Below, piece by piece: positions 23,894-34,171 of a stretch of 40,147 nucleotides of DNA. The notes under the pieces were generated by a model, which was not told where the DNA came from, did not search any database, and saw only the letters and a program-made list of their open reading frames with translations. How positions within the stretch are numbered: position 1 is the stretch's first letter; each line of letters begins with the position of its first letter. The position numbers and the translations under genes are program-made. Source of the stretch: Microvirga sp. 3-52 (GTDB lineage Bacteria > Pseudomonadota > Alphaproteobacteria > Rhizobiales > Beijerinckiaceae); NCBI RefSeq assembly GCF_018383585.1, contig NZ_JAHAMK010000025.1, positions 1 through 40,147 of the forward strand. Reading direction: 5' to 3'.

Positions 23894-26317
23894 ATGAGGG
23901 CTTTGACCAGAACCGCACGCCTGATGCCTTATGTTGGCGCGCTGCTCGCAAGTACCGCCATTCCGGCTTTCGCCGACATGTCGAGTGCAGTTCGGACCGC
24001 GACGCAGCAGGTGAAGGGGCTGCAGGCTCCCGCCGAAATCATCGTCGATCATTGGGGCATCCCGCACATCTACACGGCAAACCAGCACGATGCCTTCTTC
24101 ATGCAGGGCTACAACGCGGCACGCGACAGGCTCTGGCAGATCGACCTGTGGCGCAAGCGTGGCCTGGGTCTGCTGGCGAAGGATTTCGGCCCGGATTACG
24201 TGGATCAGGACCGGGCCGCTCGCATGTTCCTCTATCGTGGCGACATGGACAAGGAATGGGCCTCCTACGGGCCCAAGGCCAAAACCTACACGGAAGCCTT
24301 CGTCGAGGGCGTGAATGCGTTCGTGCAGGAGGTCCGGGACGGCACCCGTCCGGCTCCGGCGGAGTTCAAGATCGCCGGAACGCAGCCGGACATGTGGAAG
24401 CCCGAGGATGTGGTTCGCATCCGCAGCCATGGCCTGACCCGCAACGTGGTGTCCGAAGTCCGGAGGGCACAGGTCGCGTGTGCAGCCGGTCTCGATGCCG
24501 ATCGCCTGCGCACCAAGTTCGAGCCGGAATGGCAAACATCGGTCCCTGCGGGTCTCGACCCGTGCTCGATCCCCAAGGATGTCCTGAAGGATTATGAGCT
24601 CGGCACGAAGGATGTCTCATTCGCGCCACCGCAGAAGAAAGCCTCTCTGGACACGCATGAGGACTTTCTCAACGAGACGATGGCCAATATCGACAGGATC
24701 GGATCCAACAACTGGGTTGTCGCAGGCTCCCGCACGGCCACCGGCCGGCCGATCCTGGCAAATGATCCGCATCGCGCCCACGGCGTGCCGTCCCTGCGCT
24801 ATATCGTGCACCTGAATGCGCCCGGGATGTCGGTCATCGGAGCGGGCGAGCCGGCGCTGCCGGGCATCTCCATCGGACATAACGGGAAGATCGCATTCGG
24901 CCTGACAATCTTCGGGATCGACCAGGAAGACCTTTACGTCTACGAACTGAATCCGAGCAACCTCAGCCAGTACAAGTTCCGCGACGGCTGGGAGGACATG
25001 AAGGTCGTGCGGGAGACGATCGAGGTCAAAGGCGAGCAGCCGCGCAGCGTCGAACTGCTCTTCACGCGCCACGGACCCGTGCTGTCGAGGGACGATGCGA
25101 AGCAGCGGGCATTTGCCATGCGCTCGGTCTGGTTCGATCCCGGCACTTCCGCTTATTTCGGCTCGTCGGACTACATGACGGCTCAGAACTGGAACGGATT
25201 CCTGGAGGCCATGAACCGCTGGGGAGCTCCCTCCGAGAACCAGGTCTACGCTGATACCGATGGCAATATCGGCTGGGTTCCGGGTGGGCTGACGCCGAAG
25301 CGCGTCAGCTATGACGGCCTGATGCCCGTGCCTGGCGATGGCCGTTACGAGTGGGAGGGCTTCATCCCCATGTCCGACCTCCCGAAGGAGTTCAATCCGT
25401 CTCAGGGCTTCTTCGCGACCGCCAACCAGAACAACCTTCCTCCCGGCTATCCGGTGAACGAACGCAGGATCGGCTTCGATCAATGGGCGGATCCCGCGCG
25501 GTTCCAGCGCATCACGGAGGTGCTTCAGGCAAAGCCGAAATTCACGTTGGCCGATGCCATGGACCTGCAGAACGACGATACGAGCATGCTCGGCCGCAGG
25601 CTCATCGTGCTGCTCAAGCCTCTTCGTTCGGAAGATCCGAGGCAACGGGCTGCTCTCGAGCTGCTGCAGAACTGGGACGCTAAAGAAACTGCCGGCAGCG
25701 CCGGGGCTGCGCTCTTCGAGGTCTGGACCAGCAAGCATCTGGGCCGAGCAACGATTGCCGCAACGACGCCGGAATCGGCTCGCGCCATCATCGGCAACGG
25801 CAGTCTCTCGGCCATTGTCGATTATCTGGAGAAACCCGACCAGGCTCTCGGTGCCGATCAGGCTGCGGCACGGGACAAGATCCTGCTCACGAGCCTGTCC
25901 GCTGCAGCGGATGAGGTCGGCAAGCTGCTGGGCGAGGACATGGCGCAGTGGAAGTGGGGCAACCTGCATCAGGCCGAGTTCAACCATGCCCTGAAGCCTC
26001 TCGCCGACAAGGCGACGCAGGCGCAGATGACCGTCGGGCCGCTCGTGATGGGCGGCGGCAACAACGTGCCTCATGCGGCGGGCTACAGCCTGTCCACGTT
26101 CAAAGTGACGTCCGGTGCCTCATTCCGCATGGTGCTCGATGTCGGCAACTGGGACGCCAGCCGCGCGATCAACACGCCCGGCCAATCCGGCAATCCCTAC
26201 AGCCCGCACTATCGCGATCTCGCATCGCTCTGGGCGACGGGCGATTACGTGCCGCTGCTCTATTCCCGGGAGGCGGTGGAAAGGGTTGCGAGCGAGCGCT
26301 TTCAGCTGACCCCTTGA
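23894..26317 (+). CDS. periplasmic penicillin acylase-family protein (Ntn-hydrolase, AHL/cyclic-lipopeptide acylase type)
   Basis: Self-processing amidase. The signal peptide (about 1-28, ending AFA-D) is followed by an alpha chain, a linker and a beta chain that should begin at the nucleophile Ser271 in IGSNNWVVAG, cleaved after Gly270. Alpha-chain marks are DHWGIPHIYTANQHDAFFMQGYNAARDRLWQIDLWRKRGLG at 52-93. Beta-chain marks are the ILANDPHR block, IGHNGKIAFGLTIFG, FTRHGPVL, GNIGWVPGG and NWDASRAINTPGQSGNPYSPHY near the C-terminus. The protein is 807 aa and full length. GGAGGAAAA precedes the ATG. The family acts on beta-lactams, acyl-homoserine lactones and other N-acyl amides; the native substrate cannot be read here. 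Two tandem 19-bp repeats and a strong terminator follow. Confidence 0.93.
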   Translation: MRALTRTARLMPYVGALLASTAIPAFADMSSAVRTATQQVKGLQAPAEIIVDHWGIPHIYTANQHDAFFMQGYNAARDRLWQIDLWRKRGLGLLAKDFGPDYVDQDRAARMFLYRGDMDKEWASYGPKAKTYTEAFVEGVNAFVQEVRDGTRPAPAEFKIAGTQPDMWKPEDVVRIRSHGLTRNVVSEVRRAQVACAAGLDADRLRTKFEPEWQTSVPAGLDPCSIPKDVLKDYELGTKDVSFAPPQKKASLDTHEDFLNETMANIDRIGSNNWVVAGSRTATGRPILANDPHRAHGVPSLRYIVHLNAPGMSVIGAGEPALPGISIGHNGKIAFGLTIFGIDQEDLYVYELNPSNLSQYKFRDGWEDMKVVRETIEVKGEQPRSVELLFTRHGPVLSRDDAKQRAFAMRSVWFDPGTSAYFGSSDYMTAQNWNGFLEAMNRWGAPSENQVYADTDGNIGWVPGGLTPKRVSYDGLMPVPGDGRYEWEGFIPMSDLPKEFNPSQGFFATANQNNLPPGYPVNERRIGFDQWADPARFQRITEVLQAKPKFTLADAMDLQNDDTSMLGRRLIVLLKPLRSEDPRQRAALELLQNWDAKETAGSAGAALFEVWTSKHLGRATIAATTPESARAIIGNGSLSAIVDYLEKPDQALGADQAAARDKILLTSLSAAADEVGKLLGEDMAQWKWGNLHQAEFNHALKPLADKATQAQMTVGPLVMGGGNNVPHAAGYSLSTFKVTSGASFRMVLDVGNWDASRAINTPGQSGNPYSPHYRDLASLWATGDYVPLLYSREAVERVASERFQLTP

Positions 26318-26333
26318 GCCCGATCGCGAGGGA

Positions 26334-26371
26334 CAAGGTTTCCTGTAAGGAGCAAGGTTTCCTGTAAGGAG
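26334..26371. repeat. tandem duplication of a 19-bp unit
   Basis: The unit caaggtttcctgtaaggag occurs twice in perfect head-to-tail order (26334-26352 and 26353-26371), directly between the acylase stop and its terminator. It looks like a simple slippage duplication. Confidence 0.9.
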
Positions 26372-26400
26372 AAGGACCGGCCAATGGCCGGTCCTTTTCT
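26372..26400 (+). terminator. Rho-independent terminator of the penicillin-acylase gene
   Basis: Stem AAGGACCGGCC / GGCCGGTCCTT with loop AAT, followed by TTCT. It lies between convergent genes, and the A-rich left side lets it work in both directions. Confidence 0.85.
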
Positions 26401-26448
26401 ATGGACCGATCGATTGGAGCGGAACCAGAGGTCCGCACGATGCGCTCG

Positions 26449-27648
26449 TCAGTCGGGCCAGCGCATGATGGCCTGGGAGGACCGGTTGCGCCGCGCCTCG
26501 AGCGGCGTTGCAATGATCTCGTTGGATTGCCGGGCCTTCTCCAATTCCTCGACGAGCCGCTCGGCGACGAGTGTTTCCTGTCCGGGATGAAGATTGCACG
26601 GGTCGAGATAGAAATAGCCGTGCTCGACTTCGTGATCGCGGACGATGATCGGTGTGCGCCCGGACGCGAGGGCGTCGGCAAGGTCCCAGGCCGTGATGTG
26701 GGCGCCCTTGGGATCGATGGCGACCTTGAGACGATCGAGGGGATTGTTGGTCGGGTCCGCTTCGCGGACCGGCGTCACGCCGGGACGGCCGGACAGCCTC
26801 TGCTCCCACAGTTCCAGATACCGCGTCTCGCGTTCGCGGACCGCCCCATGGTCCCGCTTCTCCCAGGCTTCCAGTGCCGCGATGGTGCCGAGTATGCCTT
26901 CCTTGCCGATCTTCATGCCGCGGCCGATGCCCATGTTCTGCATGTAGGTCGCACGCACGAGCTCGGTGCGGCCGGCCACGATGCCGCCGGTCAGGCCGCC
27001 GAGGAACTTGTGGGAGGAGTAGAGCGCGATGTCGGCGCCGGTGGCCAGGAACCCCGTCAGATCGTATTCCGACGCGGCATCGACGATCACCGGCACGCCG
27101 CGCGCGTGGCAGATCTCGACGAATTCCTTGAGCGGGATCAGGCCGTACTGCACCGTATGGTGCGACACGACGTAAACCGCGACGGCCGTGCGCTCGTTGA
27201 TGGCGCCGTCGAGCTGATAGCCATAGGCCGAGGTGGCCTGACCCACCGGCACGACCTTCGCGCCCGCGAGGCGGATGCCCTGCTCGACGGGCGCGCCGTA
27301 GCTGACCATGTGACCGGTCATGAGCAGCACTTCGTTCTTGAGGCCGTCCGAGGCGGGGAGCCGCTCGACGGCGGCAAGATCGCAACCGGTCATCGCGCCC
27401 GCGACGGCAAGCGTAATTCCCGCCGAACAGGACGCCGTCACGAAACCGGCCTCGGTGCCGCAGAGGCGCGCGATCACGCGGCTCGCCTTCTTCTGGAGAT
27501 CCCCGATCTCGACGAATTGCGGAAGGATCGCCGAGACGGCGGCGACCGCTTCGGGCACGACGATGGATGCGCCGAGGGAAGTCATGGTGCCCGATACGTT
27601 GATGATGGGGCGAAGGCCGAGGTCGAGGCGGATGTCTGTCTGGGTCAT
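26449..27648 (-). CDS. SelA-like PLP-dependent enzyme (D-glucosaminate-6-phosphate ammonia-lyase type)
   Basis: Fold-type I PLP enzyme of the group once called SelA-related, which includes D-glucosaminate-6-phosphate ammonia-lyase. The PLP lysine is Lys214 in [14 protein letters not shown] and the ring-binding Asp is Asp190 in [12 protein letters not shown]. The N-terminal [11 protein letters not shown] and the Gly/Ala-rich [12 protein letters not shown] phosphate-binding region also match. At 399 aa it is full length. Such enzymes are often paired with amidohydrolase/deacetylase-family proteins, and one is encoded 3.4 kb away at 31075. The gene is divergent from the IclR gene with a shared control region. 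I infer alpha,beta-elimination of ammonia from an amino acid or amino sugar acid. Confidence 0.85.
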   Translation of the reverse strand: MTQTDIRLDLGLRPIINVSGTMTSLGASIVVPEAVAAVSAILPQFVEIGDLQKKASRVIARLCGTEAGFVTASCSAGITLAVAGAMTGCDLAAVERLPASDGLKNEVLLMTGHMVSYGAPVEQGIRLAGAKVVPVGQATSAYGYQLDGAINERTAVAVYVVSHHTVQYGLIPLKEFVEICHARGVPVIVDAASEYDLTGFLATGADIALYSSHKFLGGLTGGIVAGRTELVRATYMQNMGIGRGMKIGKEGILGTIAALEAWEKRDHGAVRERETRYLELWEQRLSGRPGVTPVREADPTNNPLDRLKVAIDPKGAHITAWDLADALASGRTPIIVRDHEVEHGYFYLDPCNLHPGQETLVAERLVEELEKARQSNEIIATPLEARRNRSSQAIMRWPD

Positions 27649-27679
27649 GGGGCTGTTTGTCTCTATGTTTTATGTTGCC

Positions 27680-27696
27680 GGAATGGCGTATATTCC
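27680..27696. promoter_or_regulatory. candidate IclR operator
   Basis: Inverted repeat GGAAT-ggcgtat-ATTCC, 31 bases upstream of the PLP-enzyme start and 79 bases upstream of the IclR start, in an AT-richer stretch. The position suits control of both divergent genes. Confidence 0.45.
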
Positions 27697-27775
27697 ATTA
27701 TTGGGGAAGCGCGTGACGGGGTGCTGCCAGTCGTGACGGTGGGCCGCAATTTCTGAAGATCCGGGAGAAGATCCA

Positions 27776-28579
27776 GTGGACACCAAGTTTCCTGAGGCCG
27801 CGAGCGCCTCCCCCGAGAAGCGCAGCCGTGGCGCGCGCGTCAGCGGCATCGATCGCGCCTTGCAGATCCTGGATTTCCTTCAGGCGGAGATGAAGCCGGC
27901 CGGCGCCTATGCGGTGGCGAAGGCCGTCGGCGCGCCTCTCTCGACGGTCTACGTGATCATCGAGGATCTGGTCGAGAAGCGGCTTCTGCAGCGGCGCAGC
28001 GACGGCACGGTCTGGCTCGGGCCGCGCCTCTATCATTACGGTTTGGCCTATGCCGAATCCCTCGACTTCCTGAACGTCGCCACGCACGAGATGCAGGACC
28101 TGTGCCGGGAGGTGGAGGAAACCATCCAGATCTGCGGGCGCGATGGCGACCACATGGTCGTCATGGCCATGGCGGACGGGCCCGGGCATTTTCGCGTCGC
28201 GTCGAAGGTCGGCTCGCGCGTGCCGCTGAACTGGACGGCCTCGGGACGCCTTCTCCTCGGCCATCTTCCCGACAAGGAACGGCTGGAGATCTTCAGGCAT
28301 GCCGCGAAGGGATCGCCCACAGGGCGTGCCGATACGAATCCGGAGGCGCTTTCCAAAGCCTCCGCGACCGCCCTGCGGGAGCGCCTGTCGATCCAGATCA
28401 ACGAGTCGGATTTCTCCGTCGCCTGCATCGCGTCGCCGATCTGCCAGCCGTCCGGCGAGTGCGTCGCGACGATTTCCATCGTGCTGCCGGAGCATCGGGT
28501 CGTGCAGGATCGTGACCGCTACACCAATGCGGTCGGCAGGGCGGCCGAGAGGATCGAGGCAACGTTGGGCTGGCGCTGA
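27776..28579 (+). CDS. IclR-family transcriptional regulator
   Basis: Two-domain regulator, 267 aa. The N-terminal helix-turn-helix (SGIDRALQILDFLQAEMKPAGAYAVAKAVGAPLSTVYVIIEDLVEKRLLQR) is followed by an IclR effector domain with LNWTASGRLLLGHLP, SDFSVACIASPICQPSGECVATISIVLP. The start is GTG 27776 with GGGAGAAG upstream. It is divergent from the PLP enzyme and convergent with the RidA-type gene (20 bases between stops). It therefore probably controls both the PLP enzyme and the transporter operon. Confidence 0.93.
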   Translation: MDTKFPEAASASPEKRSRGARVSGIDRALQILDFLQAEMKPAGAYAVAKAVGAPLSTVYVIIEDLVEKRLLQRRSDGTVWLGPRLYHYGLAYAESLDFLNVATHEMQDLCREVEETIQICGRDGDHMVVMAMADGPGHFRVASKVGSRVPLNWTASGRLLLGHLPDKERLEIFRHAAKGSPTGRADTNPEALSKASATALRERLSIQINESDFSVACIASPICQPSGECVATISIVLPEHRVVQDRDRYTNAVGRAAERIEATLGWR

Positions 28580-28599
28580 TCCGGGCATGGCGAAGCGCC

Positions 28600-29088
28600 T
28601 CATTCCGCGAGAGCGATGATGGCTTCGATCTCGACCGTGATGTTGTTGGGCAGAGACCCGAAGCCGACGGCGGAACGGGCGTGGCGCCCGGCGTCTCCGA
28701 ACACCGCCATCATGAGATCGGAGCATCCGTTGATCACCCTCGGGTGTTCGCCGAAGTCGGAAGCCGCGTTCACCATGCCGAGGAGCTTCACGATGCGTTT
28801 CACGCGCGACAGGTCGCCCAGGGCATCCTGCATGACGGCGAGCAGATTGATGCCCGTCAGCTTGGCGTGTTCGTAGGCTTCGTCCGGGTCGACGTCGATG
28901 CCAACCTTGCCGGTGTGAAGATACCCGTTTGCTTCCTGCGGTCCCTGGCCGGACAGGAACAGAAGGTTGCCTTCCTGGACATGCGTCACGAAATTGGCAA
29001 TCGGGCTTGGCGGTCGGGGCAGCGCGATGCCCAGTTCCTTCAGGCGCTCGTAAGGGTTCGACGCGGTCGGATATTGAACTTCGTTCAC
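28600..29088 (-). CDS. RidA/YjgF-family protein (enamine/imine deaminase type)
   Basis: Rid proteins hydrolyse reactive enamine/imine intermediates released by PLP enzymes. The sequence has the family pattern: LKELGIALPRPPSPIANFVTHVQEGNLLFLSGQGP near the N-terminus, and the conserved Arg and Glu in RSAVGFGSLPNNITVEIEAIIAL at the C-terminus. Length 162 aa, slightly longer than classic RidA, as in other subfamilies. GTG 29088 overlaps the stop of the upstream ABC ATPase as GTGA, so translation is coupled. A longer frame to 29229 is inside the ATPase gene and not coding. It is the last gene of the transporter operon and supports the imine-releasing pathway idea. Confidence 0.88.
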   Translation of the reverse strand: MNEVQYPTASNPYERLKELGIALPRPPSPIANFVTHVQEGNLLFLSGQGPQEANGYLHTGKVGIDVDPDEAYEHAKLTGINLLAVMQDALGDLSRVKRIVKLLGMVNAASDFGEHPRVINGCSDLMMAVFGDAGRHARSAVGFGSLPNNITVEIEAIIALAE

Positions 29089-30064
29089 AATGTCAGTCCT
29101 TGAGAAATCACTTCGGAGTCGCCGTGGCGGATGCAGGCGACGTGATGGTTCGAGCCGATATCCTCCAAAGGCGGAACGATCTCGGCGCAGGCCTCGACGG
29201 CGTAACGGCAGCGTGTTCGGAAGACGCAACCGGACGGCGGATTGAGGGGGCTGGGAATATCGCCTTTCAGAACGATCCGCTGTCGGCTCGCGGTCGGGTC
29301 CGGCACCGGGGCTGCCGAGAGAAGCGCCTGCGTATAGGGGTGGCGCGGCATGGCATAGATCTCGCGGCTAGGCCCGCGCTCCATGACACGCCCGAGATAC
29401 ATCACCACGACCTCGTCGCAGAGATACTCCACCACCGACAGGTCGTGAGCGATGAACAGCATCGTCAGGCCGAAATCCTGCTGCAGATCCTGGATCAGGT
29501 TCAGGACCTGAGCCTGGACCGATACATCGAGAGCCGAGACCGGCTCATCCGCCACGATGAAGTCGGGCTCGACCGCCAGGGCCCGGGCGATGCCGATGCG
29601 CTGACGCTGGCCGCCCGAGAATTCATGCGGGAAGCGCCGCGCCGCTTCGGGATTGAGACCCACTCTGTGGAGCAGTTCCGCGATCCGGCCCCGCCGGGCG
29701 CTGCCCTTGACGGGCCGATGGATATCCAGCGCCTCACCGATGATCTGATCGACGCGAAGGCGGGGATTGAGGCTCGAATAGGGGTCCTGGAAGATGATCT
29801 GCAGCCGGCTGCGGTAAGCCCTCATCTCCCGCTCCGACAAGGTCCGCAGATCGACCCCGTCGAAAACGATCCGGCCCTCGTTCGGCTCGACGAGGCGAAG
29901 CGTGCAGCGGCCCGCGGTGGTCTTGCCCGATCCGGATTCTCCCACGAGGCCCACGATGGTGCCGCGCTTCACTTCGAAGCTGACGCCGTCGACGGCCTTG
30001 ACCGTGCCGCTGCGGGTCTGGAACTGCTTGGTGAGCCCCTGGACACTCAGAAGGGTTTCGGTGC

Positions 30065-30068
<4 letters not shown>
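29085..30068 (-). CDS. dipeptide/oligopeptide-type ABC transporter ATP-binding protein (DppF-like)
   Basis: Cytoplasmic ATPase subunit. Walker A GESGSGKTT is at 43-51, the Q-loop FQDP near 93, the signature SGGQRQ at 151-156, Walker B IVADEP at 171-176 and the switch His in IAHDLS. The C-terminal oligopeptide-type extension with CVFRTRCRYAVEAC (Cys motif seen in OppD/F) is present. At 327 aa it is full length. It starts by ATGA overlap with the DppD-like gene and ends by GTGA overlap with the RidA-type gene. Confidence 0.94.
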
Positions 30069-31074
<1,006 letters not shown>

Positions 31075-31078
<4 letters not shown>

Positions 31079-32298
31079 CGGGCGTTGATCCACCCGCAAT
31101 GCGGACAGGCGGAACTTTCCAGGGCGGACTTTCCGGGAGGGACGTAGCGACTGGCCTTGACGGCATCCCGTCCGAGGATGGTCCAGACTGGCTCGATCAG
31201 GCGCGGCAGGTGCGCGTCGTAGCCCATGGAATCGACGATCCGAAGGTCGCTGTCGTTGACCTCGAACACCGTAAACTCGGCCCGCGTGCCGGGGGAGAGA
31301 AGATTCTCGGTCGGAAGACCGATCACTTCCATCGGCGCCCGTGTCGAAGCGTCGATGACCGCCTCGAACGGCATCCCGACCGAGAGAAGCTTCGACATGG
31401 TCGTGCCCATGTCCCAGACGGGATTGTCGAGGGAGCGCGCGTGCAGGTCGGTCGAGATCGAGAACGGCAGGAGGCCGCGCTGAATGGCGAGTTCGGCCAC
31501 CTTGAACGAGAACGAGGCGCCGCCATGGCCCACGTCGAGGCGGACGCCGTCCCTGGCGCAGCGTTCCGCGAGCTGGAACAGGTCCTCGTCCTCCATGATG
31601 TTCGCCGCGGCCTTGCCGTTGAAGCAGTGGGTCACCACGTCGCCGGGGCCCAGGATCTCGAGAACCTCGTCGAAGACCGGGGGCGGTTCGCCCACATGCA
31701 CCATCAGCGGGAGCTTCAGGATCTTGGCGACCTTCTTGGCGATCTTCACGGGCGTGATGCCCCAGGCGCCGACGATCACGCCGCTCGCCCGCACCTTGAT
31801 GCCGATGATGATGTCGCGGTTGGCTTCGACGCAGGCGATGGTGCGGTCGATGTCGATGGACCGCATGTCGATCAGTTCGCTGACGCGGTTGCAGGCGACG
31901 AGGCCGATCGAGCCGATATTGAGGAAGGCCTTGATGCGCTCCCTGGCCGGCTCGATGATGTACTCGCGGAAACCGTGGAAATTGGCCTCGCCGGCCGAGC
32001 CGGCGTCCACGATGGTCGTGACGCCCCGCTCGATGCCGCAGACCTGCGGCTTGATGGAAATGTCGGTTCCTCCGTGCCAGACGTGAGCATGGAGATCGAC
32101 CCATCCGGGCGAGACGTAAGCGCCTTTGGCATCGATGCGGCGGGCGCCGTCCGGCCCCTGGAGCGAGCTGCCGACGCCGGCGATCCTTCCGTCTCCGCCG
32201 ATGAGGATGTCCGTTGCCTCCTGCGGCACGCCGCGGCCGAAACCGACCGGCTTCACGCCCGAGATCAGAAGGGGCGACGCGTCTTCGTGGGAAGTCAT
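31075..32298 (-). CDS. amidohydrolase/deacetylase-family metallohydrolase
   Basis: Cytoplasmic member of the amidohydrolase superfamily near dihydroorotase and D-aminoacylase-like deacetylases. Metal ligands are visible: His70-Ala-His72 (DLHAHVW), probable carboxylated Lys168 (GIKVRAS), His201 (VHVGEPPP), His224 (VTHCFNG) and Asp284 (STDLH). The beta-sandwich pieces are at the N-terminus (LLISGVKPV...ILIGGDGRIAGVG) and C-terminus (LLSPGTRAEFTVFEV). The last residues CPHCGWINAR contain an unusual CxxC. Length 407 aa. It lies inside the dipeptide-type transporter operon, four bases after the permease gene, so it should process the imported compound, probably by removing an N-acyl group. Confidence 0.88.
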
Positions 32299-32302
32299 GA
32301 GA

Positions 32303-33166
32303 TCAGAGATCCTTTCTCAGGCGCGGATCGAGAAGATCCCGGAAGCCGTCGCCGACCATTTGAAGGGAAAGAACGGACAGGATGATCGCGATGCCGGGAA
32401 ACAGCGTCATCCAGTCGGCCTGTCCGATATACTGCCGCCCGGCCGCGATCATCGTTCCCCAGGTCGGCACCTCGGGACTGACTCCGAGGCCCAGGAAGGA
32501 CAGTCCGGCTTCCGCCAGCATGGCATAGGCGAAGATGAAGGTGCCCTGCACGAGAATGGGAGACACGAGGTTGCGCAGCACATGTCGCGACATGATGCGC
32601 CAGGTCGGCACCCCGAGGGCACGGGCCGCCTCGACATAGGGCAGTTCACGGATCACCAGCGTCGAGGCGCGCACGATGCGCGCGAGGCGCGGCGTATAGA
32701 CGATTCCGAGAGCCACGATGACGGTGACGAGGGACGGACCGAGGGCAGCGACGAGCGCGATCGCCAGGAGAATGTCCGGGAAGGCCATCATGGCGTCGAT
32801 GATGCGGGCGATCGGCATGTCGAGACGGCGGAAGAAGCCCGCCACCAGACCGAGCGTCACGCCGAAAACGGCGGCGAAAGTCACGACCGAGGCGCCCACG
32901 AGCAGCGAGAGCCGGCCCGCGTAGATGGTACGGCTGAACACGTCCCGGCCGAACTCATCGGTTCCGAACCAGTAGATGCCGCTCGGCGGCTTGAGCCGGT
33001 TCACCACGGAGAGGCGGCTTGGCGAATAGGGGGCGATCAGCGGCGCCAGGATCGCCAGTGCGGCGACGATCACGAGGATCAGAACACCGACCATGACGGT
33101 TTTGCGGGTCACCAGCCGCGAGACGAAACTCGCTTCGATGACGGCAGGGGAGCTGACCGCGGCCAT
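32303..33166 (-). CDS. dipeptide-type ABC transporter permease (DppC-like)
   Basis: Inner-membrane permease, 287 aa. It has an N-terminal transmembrane helix (VMVGVLILVIVAALAILAPLIAPY), the DppC-type YWFGTDEFGRDVFSRTIYAGRLSLLVG motif, and five further helices. The EAA loop that contacts the ATPase is seen as EAARALGVPTWRIMSRHVLRN. A conserved C-terminal GDGFRDLLDPRLR ends the protein. The start overlaps the stop of the DppB-like gene by one base, and the amidohydrolase follows after four bases. Confidence 0.94.
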   Translation of the reverse strand: MAAVSSPAVIEASFVSRLVTRKTVMVGVLILVIVAALAILAPLIAPYSPSRLSVVNRLKPPSGIYWFGTDEFGRDVFSRTIYAGRLSLLVGASVVTFAAVFGVTLGLVAGFFRRLDMPIARIIDAMMAFPDILLAIALVAALGPSLVTVIVALGIVYTPRLARIVRASTLVIRELPYVEAARALGVPTWRIMSRHVLRNLVSPILVQGTFIFAYAMLAEAGLSFLGLGVSPEVPTWGTMIAAGRQYIGQADWMTLFPGIAIILSVLSLQMVGDGFRDLLDPRLRKDL

Positions 33167-34107
33167 CAGTAACGCACCCGTGGGTCGATGAGCAGGTAGA
33201 GCATGTCGATGAAAAAGTTGATGAGAACATAAAGCGCCGCCACGATCAGGAGTGCGCCCTGGATGACCGGGTAATCGCGCCGCAACACGGCCGAGACGAC
33301 CAGGTTGCCGACACCGGGAAGGCCGAACACGGTTTCCGTCACGACGGCGCCGGATACGAGAAGCGCGGCCGTCAGGCCGATCACCGTCAGAACCGGAATG
33401 AGCGCGTTCTTGAAGGCATGTTTCATGACGACCCGGAACTCGCCCATCCCCTTGGAGCGCGCGGTGCGGACGTAATCGTCGTTCAGAACATCGAGCATGC
33501 TCGCCCGCGTGAAACGGAGGATCAGGGCCGACGACACGATGCCGAGAGAGAACGCGGGAAGAACGAGATGGGACAGCCGCGTGCCGAGCCCGGCCCCGGG
33601 CCCGCCATATCCCGAGACCGGAAAGATTCCGAGGCGCACGGCGAAGAACTGGATCAGCAGCAGGCCGAGCCAGAAGCTCGGAACGGACGCCGCGAGCATG
33701 GCCAGGGTCGTGGAAGCCTGATCAAAGAGCGAACCGCGCCAGTAAGCCGACAGGATTCCGACCGGAATGGCGATCAGCGCCGCGATGAGAATGGAAAACA
33801 CCGTCAGAAAGAAGGTCGGCTCGGCGCGGTCCGCCAATGCGGACAGGACGGGACGGTTCAGGAAGATGGATTCGCCCAGATCTCCTTGCAGAAGCTGCCC
33901 GAAGAAGATGCCGTATTGCACGATGAGCGGTTGATCGAGGCCGAGGCGCGTGCGCAGCGCTGCGACGTCCTGAGCCGTCGCGTCCGGCCCGAGCATCACG
34001 GCGGCGGGATCGCCGGGGGCGATGCGCACGATGATGAACACGATCGTGACGACCACGAACATCACGGCCAGCATGCCGAGCAAACGTTGAAGGATGTAGC
34101 GGCTCAT
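33166..34107 (-). CDS. dipeptide-type ABC transporter permease (DppB-like)
   Basis: Inner-membrane permease, 313 aa. The N-terminus MSRYILQRLLGMLAVMFVVVTIVFIIVRIAPGDPA is diagnostic for DppB. The long periplasmic segment and the EAA-type loop (TARSKGMGEFRVVMKHAFKNALIPVLT) follow. The end FIDMLYLLIDPRVRY is also typical. It lies 64 bases downstream of the solute-binding protein gene, with a strong hairpin in between. Confidence 0.94.
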   Translation of the reverse strand: MSRYILQRLLGMLAVMFVVVTIVFIIVRIAPGDPAAVMLGPDATAQDVAALRTRLGLDQPLIVQYGIFFGQLLQGDLGESIFLNRPVLSALADRAEPTFFLTVFSILIAALIAIPVGILSAYWRGSLFDQASTTLAMLAASVPSFWLGLLLIQFFAVRLGIFPVSGYGGPGAGLGTRLSHLVLPAFSLGIVSSALILRFTRASMLDVLNDDYVRTARSKGMGEFRVVMKHAFKNALIPVLTVIGLTAALLVSGAVVTETVFGLPGVGNLVVSAVLRRDYPVIQGALLIVAALYVLINFFIDMLYLLIDPRVRY

Positions 34108-34133
34108 GCGTCGATCTGCAAAGAGGGATGTCG

Positions 34134-34159
34134 GGGGAGCGCCTAGAGGAGCGCTCCCC
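34134..34159 (-). terminator. intercistronic hairpin after the solute-binding protein gene
   Basis: Arms GGGGAGCGC and GCGCTCCCC (9 bp) with an 8-nt loop, 12 bases past the stop of the binding-protein gene and before the first permease gene. No T run follows, which suggests mRNA stabilisation or partial termination that raises binding-protein output over the membrane subunits. Confidence 0.6.
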
Positions 34160-34171
34160 AGCTTGCTGTGC

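Noticed and set aside
24617..26074. Minus-strand frame of 485 codons inside the penicillin-acylase gene
   Set aside because: Mirror of codon bias in the acylase gene; His/Arg-rich with no recognisable domain.
31079..32104. N-terminal extension of the DppD-like frame through the amidohydrolase gene
   Set aside because: The upstream translation is Arg/His/Gly-rich and out of phase with the real amidohydrolase. ATG 31078 with the ATGA overlap is the sensible start.
31099..32385. Plus-strand frame of 428 codons opposite the amidohydrolase
   Set aside because: Antisense to a gene with complete metal motifs; Asp/Arg/His-rich low-complexity translation.
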